Part shown: positions 27,781-36,590 of the stretch, piece by piece | How the letters are laid out: the number at the start of each line of letters is the position of its first letter | Numbering within the stretch: the stretch's first letter is position 1 | NCBI RefSeq assembly: GCF_015667795.1 | Contig: NZ_JADPEL010000004.1 | Coordinates: 79,451 to 143,450 of the forward strand | DNA length: 64,000 bases | DNA from: Clostridium sp. D53t1_180928_C8 | Lineage (GTDB): Bacteria; Bacillota; Clostridia; Clostridiales; Clostridiaceae | Direction of reading: 5' to 3' | Program-made: the position numbers and the translations under genes | The notes under the pieces: generated by a model | Database searches by the model: none | What the model was told of the DNA's origin: nothing | Seen by the model: only the letters and a program-made list of their open reading frames with translations

Positions 27781-28942
27781 ATGACACAATATATATAAGA
27801 ATTCATCATTATCACTAGAAACAAGGGTAAAATCACTAATTTCTTTATTAACTTTAGATGAAAAAATTAAACTTTTACCTACTAGACAAGCTGCAATTGA
27901 AAGACTTGATATTAATGAATATAGTGTTGGCGGTGAAGCCTCACATGGAGTTGTATCTAGTATAGGACCATCAACTGTATTTCCACAACCACTTGGACTT
28001 GCATCTACCTTTAACGATAAATTATTATTAGAAATTGGTTCAGTAATAGGCGATGAAGCTAGAATTTATTATGATAAAAATAATAGAAAGTATGGTTTAA
28101 CACTCTGGGCACCAACTATAGATATGGAAAGAGACCCTCGTTGGGGACGAACTGAAGAAGGCTATGGTGAAGATCCTATTTTTAATTTTACCTTCTCATC
28201 AAGAAGACCTTATAAAAAGCGTATATTCTGTAAATCCCAACACAATTGTAATTATTGTTAGTAGTTACCCATTTGCAATAAATTGGTGTAATGATAATAT
28301 TCCTGCAATTCTTCATTGTACACATGGTTGTCAAGAACTTGGAAATGCAATTACCCAATGTTTATTTGGTAAATATAATCCTGCTGGTAGATTACCTATG
28401 ACATGGTATAAATCATCAGATGAGTTACCATCAATTATGAACTACGATATTATTAATAGTAATTCAACTTATATGTACTATAAAGGAGAACCCCTTTATC
28501 CATTTGGTCATGGCTTAAGTTATACAAACTAAAGAAAGATATAACTATTATAGGTGAAACTTTGAAAGCAAGAAACCTTTCACATTTAACTAAAGCAGAA
28601 GATTATGATAGTTGTAGTAATATTATTTTAGATGAGTGTATTTTAGGTTGAACTTGCATAAGAACTTCCAAAGATAACATAGCATGGATAAAATGTTCTG
28701 ATGTTGATTTTAAAAATTACTCTTATTTATCTATTGATGCATTATTAAAATCCCAAACTAATATTGAAATACGAATTGATACTATTAATGGTGATATAGT
28801 AGGCAATCTTAACATTACATCTTCTTTAAATAAAGATAATTGGAATAACTTTAACTGTAAATTAAAATCTATAAACTCTATTAATGATTTATATTTAAAG
28901 ATTAATGGAGATTTCTTAATTAATTCGTTACTACTTTTCTAA
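27781..28942 (+). pseudogene. Decayed GH3 glycosidase with C-terminal CBM6-like domain
   Basis: An intact AGGAGG site and ATG at 27781 are followed by a stop after five codons. The +1 frame from about 27800 then encodes a GH3 N-terminal domain (LTLDEKIKLL, GGEASHGV, ERDPRWGRTEEGYGEDP). Near 28175-28190 it jumps in another frame to the GH3 C-terminal domain (LPSHQEDLI, FGKYNPAGRLPMTW, YPFGHGLSYTN, stop at 28530). The catalytic part in between, roughly 350 residues, is gone. A third frame then encodes a CBM6-like domain (LTKAEDYDS, KDNIAWIKCSDVDF) with a TGA at 28649 and a final stop at 28940. With one large deletion and several frame breaks, it is a remnant of a beta-xylosidase or beta-glucosidase gene that once faced the importer operon. 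Confidence 0.88.
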
Positions 28943-28962
28943 TTATAATATTATAAATAATT

Positions 28963-29011
28963 AAAGATATAGCTTAAGATTTTGTTAAATATTATCTTAA
29001 GCTATATCTTT
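28963..29011. terminator. Strong bidirectional terminator
   Basis: A perfect 18-bp stem (28963-28980 with 28994-29011) between the GH3 pseudogene and the DUF624 gene. T runs flank it in both orientations. Confidence 0.9.
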
Positions 29012-29701
29012 TTATAAATCTGAATATTTTTCTTTAAAGTATACATCTACTTCATTTAATATTTTATCTTCCATTCTTAAAATAGAATAACATAATGCAC
29101 TAGCCCCAAATAAAACAGCTATTAATGATATATTAGTAAAATTAACAATAGCCACACCTATAATTATTAATGAGATATTAGTCAATGTTATATACAGCTT
29201 TTTAAATACTAAAGTAATAGATACTTTAAATATATCTAAAGTTCTTGCATTTATCCTTCCTACTATAGGATAAATATAAAAACTTAATCCCCCAATAAAT
29301 ATAGCTAAAATTATAAATATATAAGAAATAATTTTCATATTACTTGCATAAAAATATCCTATATCTATATAACAAATCATTAAAATTACATTTATTATAG
29401 CCGCTATAAATATACCTTGTGCAAAATTTATTTTATATAAATTAAAATAGTCCTTAGTTGCTCCTTCTTGTTTATCATTAATTAATTTTCCAGTTACAGA
29501 AAACATGGTTGATAAAGCAGGTCCAACAAGTATTCCTGAAAAAGTCAAAATTGGAATTGATAAATTTTCTCCAGAAATAAAGAAATAAAGTATAAATGGT
29601 AAAATAGATACTAAAAACCATATATTAGTTATAAATAAATATATTACCTTACTAGTTAATAAATAAATTCTATTGTCACATGCCTCTCTATGCTCTGCCA
29701 T
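29012..29701 (-). CDS. DUF624 (YesL-like) membrane protein
   Basis: 229 residues from the ATG at 29701, with AAGGAAG seven bases upstream; a GTG two codons earlier overlaps that site. About five hydrophobic segments, with the early ILVGPALSTMFSVTGKL region and the DYFNLYKINFAQG segment typical of YesL/DUF624 proteins. Family knowledge: yesL-type genes often accompany YesM/YesN and LplABC operons, but no biochemical function is established. This copy is separated from the sugar importer only by the GH3 pseudogene, so it may once have belonged to that locus (inference). Confidence 0.75.
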   Translation of the reverse strand: MAEHREACDNRIYLLTSKVIYLFITNIWFLVSILPFILYFFISGENLSIPILTFSGILVGPALSTMFSVTGKLINDKQEGATKDYFNLYKINFAQGIFIAAIINVILMICYIDIGYFYASNMKIISYIFIILAIFIGGLSFYIYPIVGRINARTLDIFKVSITLVFKKLYITLTNISLIIIGVAIVNFTNISLIAVLFGASALCYSILRMEDKILNEVDVYFKEKYSDL

Positions 29702-29830
29702 ATCCACACTTCCTTTTATATAATTATACCGTCTAACACTTCTATTAATTTTTAATTATACTTACTTTAATCTTATATTTATACATTAAATACTATATAT
29801 AAAATGCCATAAATATTAGTCATAAGATAA

Positions 29831-29866
29831 AAAAGCTAAAAACTATATTTATAGTCTTTAGCCTTT
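29831..29866 (-). terminator. Terminator of the DUF975 gene
   Basis: An imperfect 16-bp stem (29831-29846 with 29851-29866) whose two non-canonical pairs become G.U in minus-strand RNA. It is followed on the minus strand by TTTTTTA and lies 6 bases past the DUF975 stop. Confidence 0.75.
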
Positions 29867-29871
29867 ATAAT

Positions 29872-30480
29872 CTAACTATTTTTTAAATACAAATAAAAAT
29901 TTGCTTCTGTCAATTTTTGATATGGAGCTACCCATAGTGCAGCAATACCTAATGTTATAGCTGAAAGTAACCACCATCCAATAAAAGTTAATTCTAAATA
30001 AAACAACTCCCATTTATGACCTATCATTAAATTAACACTTTCATTTATACATTGTGTAATTGATTTACTTGGATCTTCCGATAATATATAAAATGCTTGT
30101 GAAAACATAAGTGAAACTATTATCCCAGGTATTATAAATAATAATGTTCCTGCAACAACTGCTAATGTTATTAGTATATTTAAACCTAATGTTTTGAGAT
30201 AAATATTAAATCCTGAAAATAAATTTTCAAATCTTGCCTCTTCTCTTCTTGTAGCCATATTCAATAAAAATCTACATAATCCTACTGAAATAACTCCACC
30301 TAATAAAAGCGATATCAAATCAAGTGAATATGACAATCCTTCTATTCCTAATTTAGAAGTTACCTTATATGCAACACCACCTTCTAATATTATGTTGGCA
30401 ACTAATACTGTTCCTATTGCAACTGCCCATTTACCTCTTATTTGTTCCCTTGCTCTACTTTTTAATTCTGCAGTATCCAC
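29872..30480 (-). CDS. DUF975 family membrane protein
   Basis: 202 residues starting at a GTG with GGAGGGAG upstream. It opens with ELKSRAREQIRGKW, the DUF975 hallmark, and has about five membrane segments ending in LWVAPYQKLTEANFYLYLK. The family is widespread in Firmicutes and has no known activity. It lies 29 bases downstream of the GNAT gene and may be co-transcribed with it. Confidence 0.8.
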   Translation of the reverse strand: MDTAELKSRAREQIRGKWAVAIGTVLVANIILEGGVAYKVTSKLGIEGLSYSLDLISLLLGGVISVGLCRFLLNMATRREEARFENLFSGFNIYLKTLGLNILITLAVVAGTLLFIIPGIIVSLMFSQAFYILSEDPSKSITQCINESVNLMIGHKWELFYLELTFIGWWLLSAITLGIAALWVAPYQKLTEANFYLYLKNS

Positions 30481-30509
30481 AATACTCCCTCCTTATATTA
30501 TATTCATTC

Positions 30510-30956
30510 CTATTTTTCATATTCATACATATAATAATTACATTGGCTCATGCCCAAATTAGAGTAAGTTTTTTGAGCTACATAGTTTTCTTTTTCTACA
30601 TATAATCTTATTCCACATATGTTATGATCATTATCACAAATACTCTTTATATAATTATATAAACTCTTAAATACTCCTTTTCCTCTATACTCCTTATCTA
30701 CATAAACACTTTGTATCCATAAGAAAGTACCATTTCTCCAATCACTCCATTCAAATGTATACATAATTTGTCCAACAATCTTACCATTAATCTCACAAAC
30801 ATTATAAATACCCTTATTCTCATCTTCAATTAATGCTTTAACTCCATTAGTTAAAATATTCATATCTAATTTCTTATCTTCAGTTTCAAATGCAAGATTA
30901 TAATTATACTTTGCTATAATATTTATATCCTCTATTGTTGCACGTCTTATTTTCAT
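30510..30956 (-). CDS. GNAT family N-acetyltransferase
   Basis: 148 residues with GGGAGAG before the ATG. It begins MKIRRATIEDI, and the acetyl-CoA-binding motif reads VYVDKEYRGKGVFKSLYNYI (Q/RxxGxG/A type). The later part, RLYVEKENYVAQKTYSNLGM, is typical of GNAT enzymes acting on small molecules or amino acids. The acceptor cannot be predicted. Confidence 0.88.
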   Translation of the reverse strand: MKIRRATIEDINIIAKYNYNLAFETEDKKLDMNILTNGVKALIEDENKGIYNVCEINGKIVGQIMYTFEWSDWRNGTFLWIQSVYVDKEYRGKGVFKSLYNYIKSICDNDHNICGIRLYVEKENYVAQKTYSNLGMSQCNYYMYEYEK

Positions 30957-30989
30957 TTTAATCTCTCCCTAGTATAAAGCTTATTTTAT

Positions 30990-31862
30990 TTATTTTTTAT
31001 GATTATAATTTGCATTAATACTTTCTTCACCATTGCTTGTATTAACTTCTAATTCATCTATTATAAACTCTTTATCCTTTAAATTTTCTAATATTATATT
31101 TTCATTAGAAGTATTTAAAGTTACTTCTTTTCCATAACACTCATATGCTTCAATTTTTGCATTTGATGTATCTAATTCTATTTCATTTCCACGACATTCA
31201 TTTATACTTATTTTCCCATTAGATGTATCTATACTTATATCATTACCTGTAACATTATCTAACTTTATATCTCCGTTACTTGAATTAAACTCTACATTAT
31301 TTGCTAATAAGTTGCTAACATTTATTTTGCCATTCGAAGTTTCAATTTCAATTTTATTCTTAATATTCAAGTTATCAATACTTATGTCTCCATTGCTAGT
31401 ATCAATATCTATCTCTCCTACATTAATGTTAGATATACTTATTCCCCCATTACTCATATCAGCATAATATGAAGATACAACTCCACTTGGAATAAATATT
31501 TTTACAATTCCACTTTTAGTATTCCAATTAAAAATAGAGAAATCTTCTTTCTTTTTTATTTTCACATTATTACCATTTTGATTTATGATATATTTACTTT
31601 TTCCATAAGAAGTACACTCTATCTTAATATTTTCTTCCTGTGTAGTTATAACCTCTAATGAAGTATTGGGTATATCTAATTCAAAATTAACTACACTATC
31701 TTCTGGAATAAATTCTTCAGTTATCTTTTCATTTTCAGAGTTCTCCATGCTAAATACATTTTTCTCTTTACTTAAAGTTCCATTTTTCTCAGCTGTAATT
31801 AATGCTCCTATAATTACTATTAATACTAAAATAAGGGTAATTATTTCATACTTTCTATTCAT
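30990..31862 (-). CDS. DUF4097 putative adhesin-like beta-helix protein
   Basis: 290 residues with AAGGAGG before the ATG. A single N-terminal membrane helix (about 8-25) is followed by an extracytoplasmic region. From about residue 60 that region holds a run of short repeats with DTSNGDISI / ETSNGKINV type units, roughly 20-22 residues each, and at least seven copies to the end. Such repeats form a right-handed beta-helix in the DUF4097 (putative adhesin) family. Similar proteins are often near envelope-stress genes. Function is unknown, and the protein probably sits on the outer face of the membrane. Confidence 0.75.
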   Translation of the reverse strand: MNRKYEIITLILVLIVIIGALITAEKNGTLSKEKNVFSMENSENEKITEEFIPEDSVVNFELDIPNTSLEVITTQEENIKIECTSYGKSKYIINQNGNNVKIKKKEDFSIFNWNTKSGIVKIFIPSGVVSSYYADMSNGGISISNINVGEIDIDTSNGDISIDNLNIKNKIEIETSNGKINVSNLLANNVEFNSSNGDIKLDNVTGNDISIDTSNGKISINECRGNEIELDTSNAKIEAYECYGKEVTLNTSNENIILENLKDKEFIIDELEVNTSNGEESINANYNHKK

Positions 31863-31992
31863 TTATACCTCCTTAAATAATTACTATTATAAATATATTT
31901 ATATAGTAACATAGCAGGATGTAATTGTTAATATTTTCTATAATTATTTAAGATAAGTCTCTCTTTATAAAATACTTATTATTTTCAATAAA

Positions 31993-32023
31993 AAAGGTAT
32001 AAAAGAAATTCTTTTATACCTTT
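31993..32023 (-). terminator. Terminator after the small coiled protein gene
   Basis: A perfect 13-bp stem (31993-32005 with 32011-32023) with a 5-base loop, followed on the minus strand by a TTTTATTG tract. Confidence 0.8.
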
Positions 32024-32032
32024 ATATATATA

Positions 32033-32224
32033 TTATTTCATTTTCTTTAATGAATTTTTCATATTTTCTAAAGCATCTTTAAATTTTTCCTTTGCCTCTC
32101 CACCAAGATCTTCAATTTCGTTAATTACGCTACTAATTTCATCTCCTATTTCTTGTGAAAGTCTTCCTTGTTTAATCTTTTTACTAATTTGATTAACTTT
32201 TTTCTCAAGTTTTTCAAAAGCCAT
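32033..32224 (-). CDS. Small charged helical protein of unknown function
   Basis: 63 residues from the ATG at 32224, preceded by TTGGAGG; the extra codons upstream are the ribosome site read in frame. The sequence is almost all charged helix with heptad-like spacing (KLEKKVNQISKKIKQGRLSQ, then EIGDEISSVINEIEDLGGEA) and a Lys-rich end. It has no signal peptide or membrane segment. It resembles small cytoplasmic coiled-coil or phasin-like proteins common in clostridia, but I do not recognise a family. It is single-gene sized, with its own terminator. Confidence 0.6.
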   Translation of the reverse strand: MAFEKLEKKVNQISKKIKQGRLSQEIGDEISSVINEIEDLGGEAKEKFKDALENMKNSLKKMK

Positions 32225-32334
32225 ATTTAAAACCTCCAATGTTTATAAAAAATTTTGTATAATTATTTTATCCATTTTATTTTTTTAAATACATTCACAC
32301 CCTTTTGTTAACCTTTACATTAAGTTTGTATTTT

Positions 32335-32664
32335 TTAAATTAGCTCTCTAAACAAATCCATTCTAACTTCATACAATTCCATAGAATCTTCTTTTAAATA
32401 ATTCCAATAATCCTTATTTCTTTTTAAGTCCTTTAATAATTTTTTTACTCTTGAATTATCAACTTCATTCTCCTTAGCTAAAAAACCAATAGTTAATATA
32501 ACTGTTCCACATTCCTCTTCTTCTTCTAATAAATTATCATTATTTAAAAGTAATTCATTTATTGCCTCACTTTCATCCATTCCTTCATCTAAATACTCTT
32601 GAAACTCATCTCTTATATCAACTGCTAAATCGTCATCATAAATATCTAATCCCCATACTCCCAT
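32335..32664 (-). CDS. DUF4259-like protein
   Basis: 109 residues if it starts at the ATG at 32664, with GGAGG ten bases upstream. The longer frame to 32685 has no ribosome site. The start MGVWGLDIYDDDLAVDIRDEF matches the MGxWG...DND/DDD opening of DUF4259 proteins, which function in an unknown way. The rest is acidic and helical, with a run of Glu at the centre. It is probably cytoplasmic. Confidence 0.65.
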   Translation of the reverse strand: MGVWGLDIYDDDLAVDIRDEFQEYLDEGMDESEAINELLLNNDNLLEEEEECGTVILTIGFLAKENEVDNSRVKKLLKDLKRNKDYWNYLKEDSMELYEVRMDLFRELI

Positions 32665-32747
32665 AAAACCCAAGCCTCCAAACATATTTTATACTTTTAA
32701 ATATTATATGACTTTATATTTTGTAGTATTATAAAAATTTATATTTT

Positions 32748-33605
32748 TTAATCTTTAATCCAACTTATTAAATATTTACAATTATTAGGCACATCACTTA
32801 TCTTAGGAGAACCTACTTTAAACTTACCTTTAATTCCAAGCTCCTTACAAGTTAATTCAAAATGACACATTGCAATGCCCATATCAATTCTCTTAATATC
32901 ATAATTAGTTTCCTTTTTTTCATCTTTATCTTCATTTAAATAAAAATCAAATTCATTTCCATGCTTTACTATTCGCCACGGTTGTTTATTAATTGCAGAT
33001 GGTGCTAATCTTACATTTTCAAATGCATCCTTAAATCCATTTAAAGTATAGTGTTGCGTTAATGGACATGAAAAATCCCTAAAATAAAAAATTTCATTCC
33101 AAGCCTTTCTTTTTTCACACTTTGCTATTAACCTCATAGTTTTATCAAGAATACTCTTTTTTTCTTTTTCATACCCTATAGGTAACACTATAGGTAATAT
33201 TTCACCCTCTTCTACTTGCATTGCCTTTGCAAATTGCCCCTTCTTAAAAGTTCCCCCTAACCAACATGTCCCTAAACCCATTGATGTAGCATATAACACT
33301 ATTGATTCCATCTCATATCCTAATTCTTCTAAAGAGTATTGTCCATCTTTTACCTTTGCAGCTATAAATTTGTTTGCCCCTTTAATTATTCCATAAGTTC
33401 CAAGTTTTGCTCCATTTATTCTTTCCTTAACATCTAATATTTTAAAGGTTATATTTTCTTTAAATGGTCCATTAATTTCACTTATATAATCATTAAGCTT
33501 TCCAATTATTTCACTAGATATTTCTTCAGTATTATAAGTTCTTATTGACTTCCTCTTTTTAACTATATTATTTATAGGTTCATTGAAAATAAAATTATTA
33601 ACCAT
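32748..33605 (-). CDS. Nitroreductase-family protein (double-domain, TM1586-like)
   Basis: 285 residues with AGGAGGG before the ATG. The first half carries VKKRKSIRTYNTEEI, the FMN-phosphate-binding Arg motif of nitroreductases. SMGLGTCWLGGTF lies mid-protein, and APSAINKQPWRIV near 195 is the conserved substrate-side motif. The length and presence of both motifs on one chain fit the internally duplicated TM1586-type nitroreductases, which can work as monomers. It is likely an NAD(P)H-dependent flavin reductase of unknown substrate, in the cytoplasm. Confidence 0.82.
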   Translation of the reverse strand: MVNNFIFNEPINNIVKKRKSIRTYNTEEISSEIIGKLNDYISEINGPFKENITFKILDVKERINGAKLGTYGIIKGANKFIAAKVKDGQYSLEELGYEMESIVLYATSMGLGTCWLGGTFKKGQFAKAMQVEEGEILPIVLPIGYEKEKKSILDKTMRLIAKCEKRKAWNEIFYFRDFSCPLTQHYTLNGFKDAFENVRLAPSAINKQPWRIVKHGNEFDFYLNEDKDEKKETNYDIKRIDMGIAMCHFELTCKELGIKGKFKVGSPKISDVPNNCKYLISWIKD

Positions 33606-33706
33606 AACACCCTCCTACAATATTTTTCTCAATAAAAAAAACTCACATATACTAATATTTATCTTTAATTATGTTTTTATTCATTTATATTTCTATTTGT
33701 GAAAAT

Positions 33707-33739
33707 AAATACCACCCTAACTAAAGTGCGATGGTATTT
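33707..33739 (-). terminator. Terminator of the ABC transporter pair
   Basis: An 8-bp stem, AAATACCA (33707-33714) with TGGTATTT (33732-33739), 17 bases beyond the permease stop. It is weaker than the other hairpins in this window. Confidence 0.5.
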
Positions 33740-33756
33740 TAAATTTAATTTTAATT

Positions 33757-34572
33757 TTATATATTAAAATCCTTTTTATTATATATAGTATAGGTTGCTA
33801 CTACTGAAAATAGCATTATACATAATCCTATTATTATAAATCTTATTTCAAAGCCATTTTTAATTATTTCTGATGGAGCCGCGTAATCAAAAGGCGACAA
33901 ATAAATTAAGCTATTTAATCTATCTTGCAACTTTGAAAAAATACCTATTACATAACTTGAAAAAAACACTCCTAAAGCTATTGGTATTGCTTGTTTTGAT
34001 GATTTAACAAATACAGATATTAAAAAACCTATAGACATAAATATATAACCTATAAATGCCATTCCTATATATAATATCTTAATATCCATAAGTACATTAA
34101 TAATTTCCACATTTTCAGGCTTAACTATTAATGATGAAATTATAGTTACAACACCTAATATTATTATAAATATAAAAAATATAACTACACAAGATAAAAG
34201 TTTAGTTGTAACTATACTACTTCTACTAATTGGCTTAGAATATAAAAATTCAATAGTTCCTTCACTTTCTTCTTTTACTAATGCTGATACTCCAAGTATG
34301 GCTGCATATATTCCACCTGCCATTATTATATATTGGAGTACATAAGCAGAGAAATCAGTAATATTACTAAAATCAGTAGCTCCACTTATATTAAAAGCTT
34401 CTAAAAAAGCTTCTGGTAATGCCTCTAATTTTGATCCTACTAATTCTTGTATCCCCATATCCTTCATACTTGGAAAGAATAGCATAAACATTACAATTAT
34501 AGCACTACATACTAATGCCCAAATAATAGAACCCTTTAATAATCTTTTAAATTCAAATTTAAATATATTCAT
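33757..34572 (-). CDS. ABC-2 family transporter permease
   Basis: 271 residues from the ATG at 34572, chosen because GAGAGGTG precedes it and it follows the ATPase stop by one base; a frame to 34596 overlaps the ATPase gene. It has about six membrane segments. EESEGTIEFLYSKPISRSSIVTTKLLS is the segment that links the two halves of ABC-2 permeases and is part of the cytosolic face. It works with the ATPase encoded immediately upstream. The exporter substrate is unknown. Confidence 0.85.
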   Translation of the reverse strand: MNIFKFEFKRLLKGSIIWALVCSAIIVMFMLFFPSMKDMGIQELVGSKLEALPEAFLEAFNISGATDFSNITDFSAYVLQYIIMAGGIYAAILGVSALVKEESEGTIEFLYSKPISRSSIVTTKLLSCVVIFFIFIIILGVVTIISSLIVKPENVEIINVLMDIKILYIGMAFIGYIFMSIGFLISVFVKSSKQAIPIALGVFFSSYVIGIFSKLQDRLNSLIYLSPFDYAAPSEIIKNGFEIRFIIIGLCIMLFSVVATYTIYNKKDFNI

Positions 34573-34573
34573 C

Positions 34574-35461
34574 TTATCTCTCACCTCTCCTTTCATAATA
34601 ATTCATAAATGTATCTTCAAGTGTCTGTTCACTAATTAATAATTTTTCTACTTTATACTTTGAAATCTGTTTAACCAAAGTATCAATTTCCTTGTTATAA
34701 TGAAATATAATTTCATCATTTTCTTTAGATATTACTTTTCCACCTATTTCCTTTATATTATTTTCATTTATTTCCTTTGATTTTATAACTATCTTTAACC
34801 CTGATTTTTTTGCTAACTTTTCTATAACTATAGTATCAATTATACTTCCTTCCTTTATAACAGCAACTCTATCACAAAGATTTTCTACTTCAACTAAATT
34901 ATGCGATGATAAAAATACTGTAGTTCCCTTTTTCCTTGCTTCCTCTAGTAATTCAAATAATTTCTTTTGAATTAATGGATCTAATCCATTTGTCGGTTCA
35001 TCTAATATTAATAGCTTTGGTTTGTGAATTAATGCTTGAACTATAGCCACCTTTTTTTTATTTCCTAAAGAAAGCTCTGACATTTTTTTATTAATATCAA
35101 CATCTAATATCTTATAAAGCTTATCTATTTCTTCTTCATTTACACCACCATAAAAACTTACTGAATATTTTATTATATCCCTTACCTTAACTTCATCGTA
35201 AAATTTAACCTCACTCGGTACATATCCAATATATTTTTTAATTTCCCTACTTTCCTTTATCATATCTTTTCCCAATATTTTTCCTGAACCTGATGTGGGA
35301 AAAATAAAATTTAAAAGCGTTCTAATAGTAGTTGATTTACCTGCTCCATTAGGTCCTACAAAACCGAAGATTTCTCCTTCTTTTACTTTTAAATTAACAT
35401 CTATTATACCCCTATCTTTACCGTAAGCTTTACATAAATTATTAGTTTCTATAATATACAT
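34574..35461 (-). CDS. ABC transporter ATP-binding protein
   Basis: 295 residues with AAGGGGGAA before the ATG. Walker A GPNGAGKST, signature LSLGNKKKVAIVQAL (LSLGN in place of LSGGQ), Walker B LLILDEPTNGLDP, and H-loop SSHNL. The C-terminal tail ends TLEDTFMNYYERRGE, typical of drug/bacteriocin-type exporters. It is tightly coupled to the following permease gene. Confidence 0.9.
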   Translation of the reverse strand: MYIIETNNLCKAYGKDRGIIDVNLKVKEGEIFGFVGPNGAGKSTTIRTLLNFIFPTSGSGKILGKDMIKESREIKKYIGYVPSEVKFYDEVKVRDIIKYSVSFYGGVNEEEIDKLYKILDVDINKKMSELSLGNKKKVAIVQALIHKPKLLILDEPTNGLDPLIQKKLFELLEEARKKGTTVFLSSHNLVEVENLCDRVAVIKEGSIIDTIVIEKLAKKSGLKIVIKSKEINENNIKEIGGKVISKENDEIIFHYNKEIDTLVKQISKYKVEKLLISEQTLEDTFMNYYERRGER

Positions 35462-35610
35462 ATTAATTCCCCCTTATATTTTTTATAGAAAATATTATTT
35501 CTAAACTAATTATTTTTCTAATTTAAACTCCTAATTTTTCATATCTATAGTATATTTTTTATTATTTTAATAAATAATATATTTTGTTATATTGGTTTGT
35601 TTTTATATAA

Positions 35611-35658
35611 ATAAAAGTAATCGAGGAATATTATCTATACTCCTCAATTACTTTTATT
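35611..35658 (-). terminator. Terminator overlapping the end of the YdcF gene
   Basis: An 18-bp stem (35611-35628 with 35641-35658) with one G.U-type position. It overlaps the stop codon of the minus-strand YdcF gene and is followed by TTTATATAAA on the minus strand. Confidence 0.7.
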
Positions 35659-36442
35659 ACTGTCTAAATATATATGCTTTTATTACTCCAAAGAATTCTC
35701 TTACATAAAAGACCAATGATGAAGCTTTATGTGATGGCGCTGGATAACCATAAACATTAAATCCCACTTCTTTCGCTAAAAACTTTGACCTATACATATG
35801 GAACCCATTAGATACTACTGTTACTGTAAAATCTTCTTTTCCTGTTTCATTTTCTAATACTTGTTTACTATATAAAAAGTTTTCATATGTATTTGTTGAT
35901 TTATCTTCCATAATAATCAAACTTGAATCAACACCATTATCAACTAGGAAATTACGCATTGCAGTTGCTTCCGTTATACTCTCCCCTTCTCCTTGTCCAC
36001 CAGATACAACTATTTTTAAATCTGGATAAATTTCATGAAAATCTAACGCAGTTTCTAATCTATATAATAATGATGTACTTATCTTATCTCCTCTTAGTCC
36101 TGCACCTAAAACAATTAAATAATCTGGCTTTTCAGTATCATAATGATTTCCATTATAAATTATAACACTCTCAACTGCTACAAATATTACTAAACCTATA
36201 CAAAATAAAATCTTAATTATTCCTCTTAAACTTTTAGGTATCCTTTCCCAAAAATCTATTTTAAAATTTAGTTCAACATATCCGTAAATAAGTATAATTA
36301 TTCCTAATATACAAAACATATTAGAAAAAGCAACAAAACCAAACATTATTTTTAATAGTACATAATATAAAATTAATAGTATACCTATAATTATAAAAGA
36401 AGTATATATGCACTTTTTTGACTTTGATATTCTATTTTTCAT
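35657..36442 (-). CDS. YdcF/ElyC (DUF218) membrane protein
   Basis: 261 residues with GAAAGG before the ATG. Three or so N-terminal membrane helices (about 12-100) are followed by an outside-facing DUF218 domain: YLIVLGAGLRGDKIS, VVSGGQGEGESITEA, STNTYENFLYS and VVSNGFHMYRSKFLA. DUF218 proteins such as SanA and ElyC are linked to envelope integrity and polyprenyl-carrier recycling in other bacteria; the molecular activity is not established. It stands alone, with its own terminator, divergent from the methionine aminopeptidase gene. Confidence 0.85.
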   Translation of the reverse strand: MKNRISKSKKCIYTSFIIIGILLILYYVLLKIMFGFVAFSNMFCILGIIILIYGYVELNFKIDFWERIPKSLRGIIKILFCIGLVIFVAVESVIIYNGNHYDTEKPDYLIVLGAGLRGDKISTSLLYRLETALDFHEIYPDLKIVVSGGQGEGESITEATAMRNFLVDNGVDSSLIIMEDKSTNTYENFLYSKQVLENETGKEDFTVTVVSNGFHMYRSKFLAKEVGFNVYGYPAPSHKASSLVFYVREFFGVIKAYIFRQ

Positions 36443-36590
36443 AACATTTTACCTTTCAAACTTTTTAATTATATTATAAAATACTAATCTACTAATATAC
36501 AATTATTTTATTTGTTATATTAATTATTTTCATTTTTACTAATAAAGTACTATAATAAAAGTATATAAATAGATACAAGGAGATAAAAAG

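Noticed and set aside
28164-28532. Stand-alone 122-residue gene
   Set aside because: It encodes only the GH3 C-terminal domain fragment, begins with out-of-frame residues, has no ribosome site and is part of the decayed GH3 gene.
28649-28651. TGA read-through (recoding) in the CBM6-like part of the GH3 remnant
   Set aside because: The same gene has an early stop, a large deletion and frame jumps, so the TGA is simply another lesion of a pseudogene.
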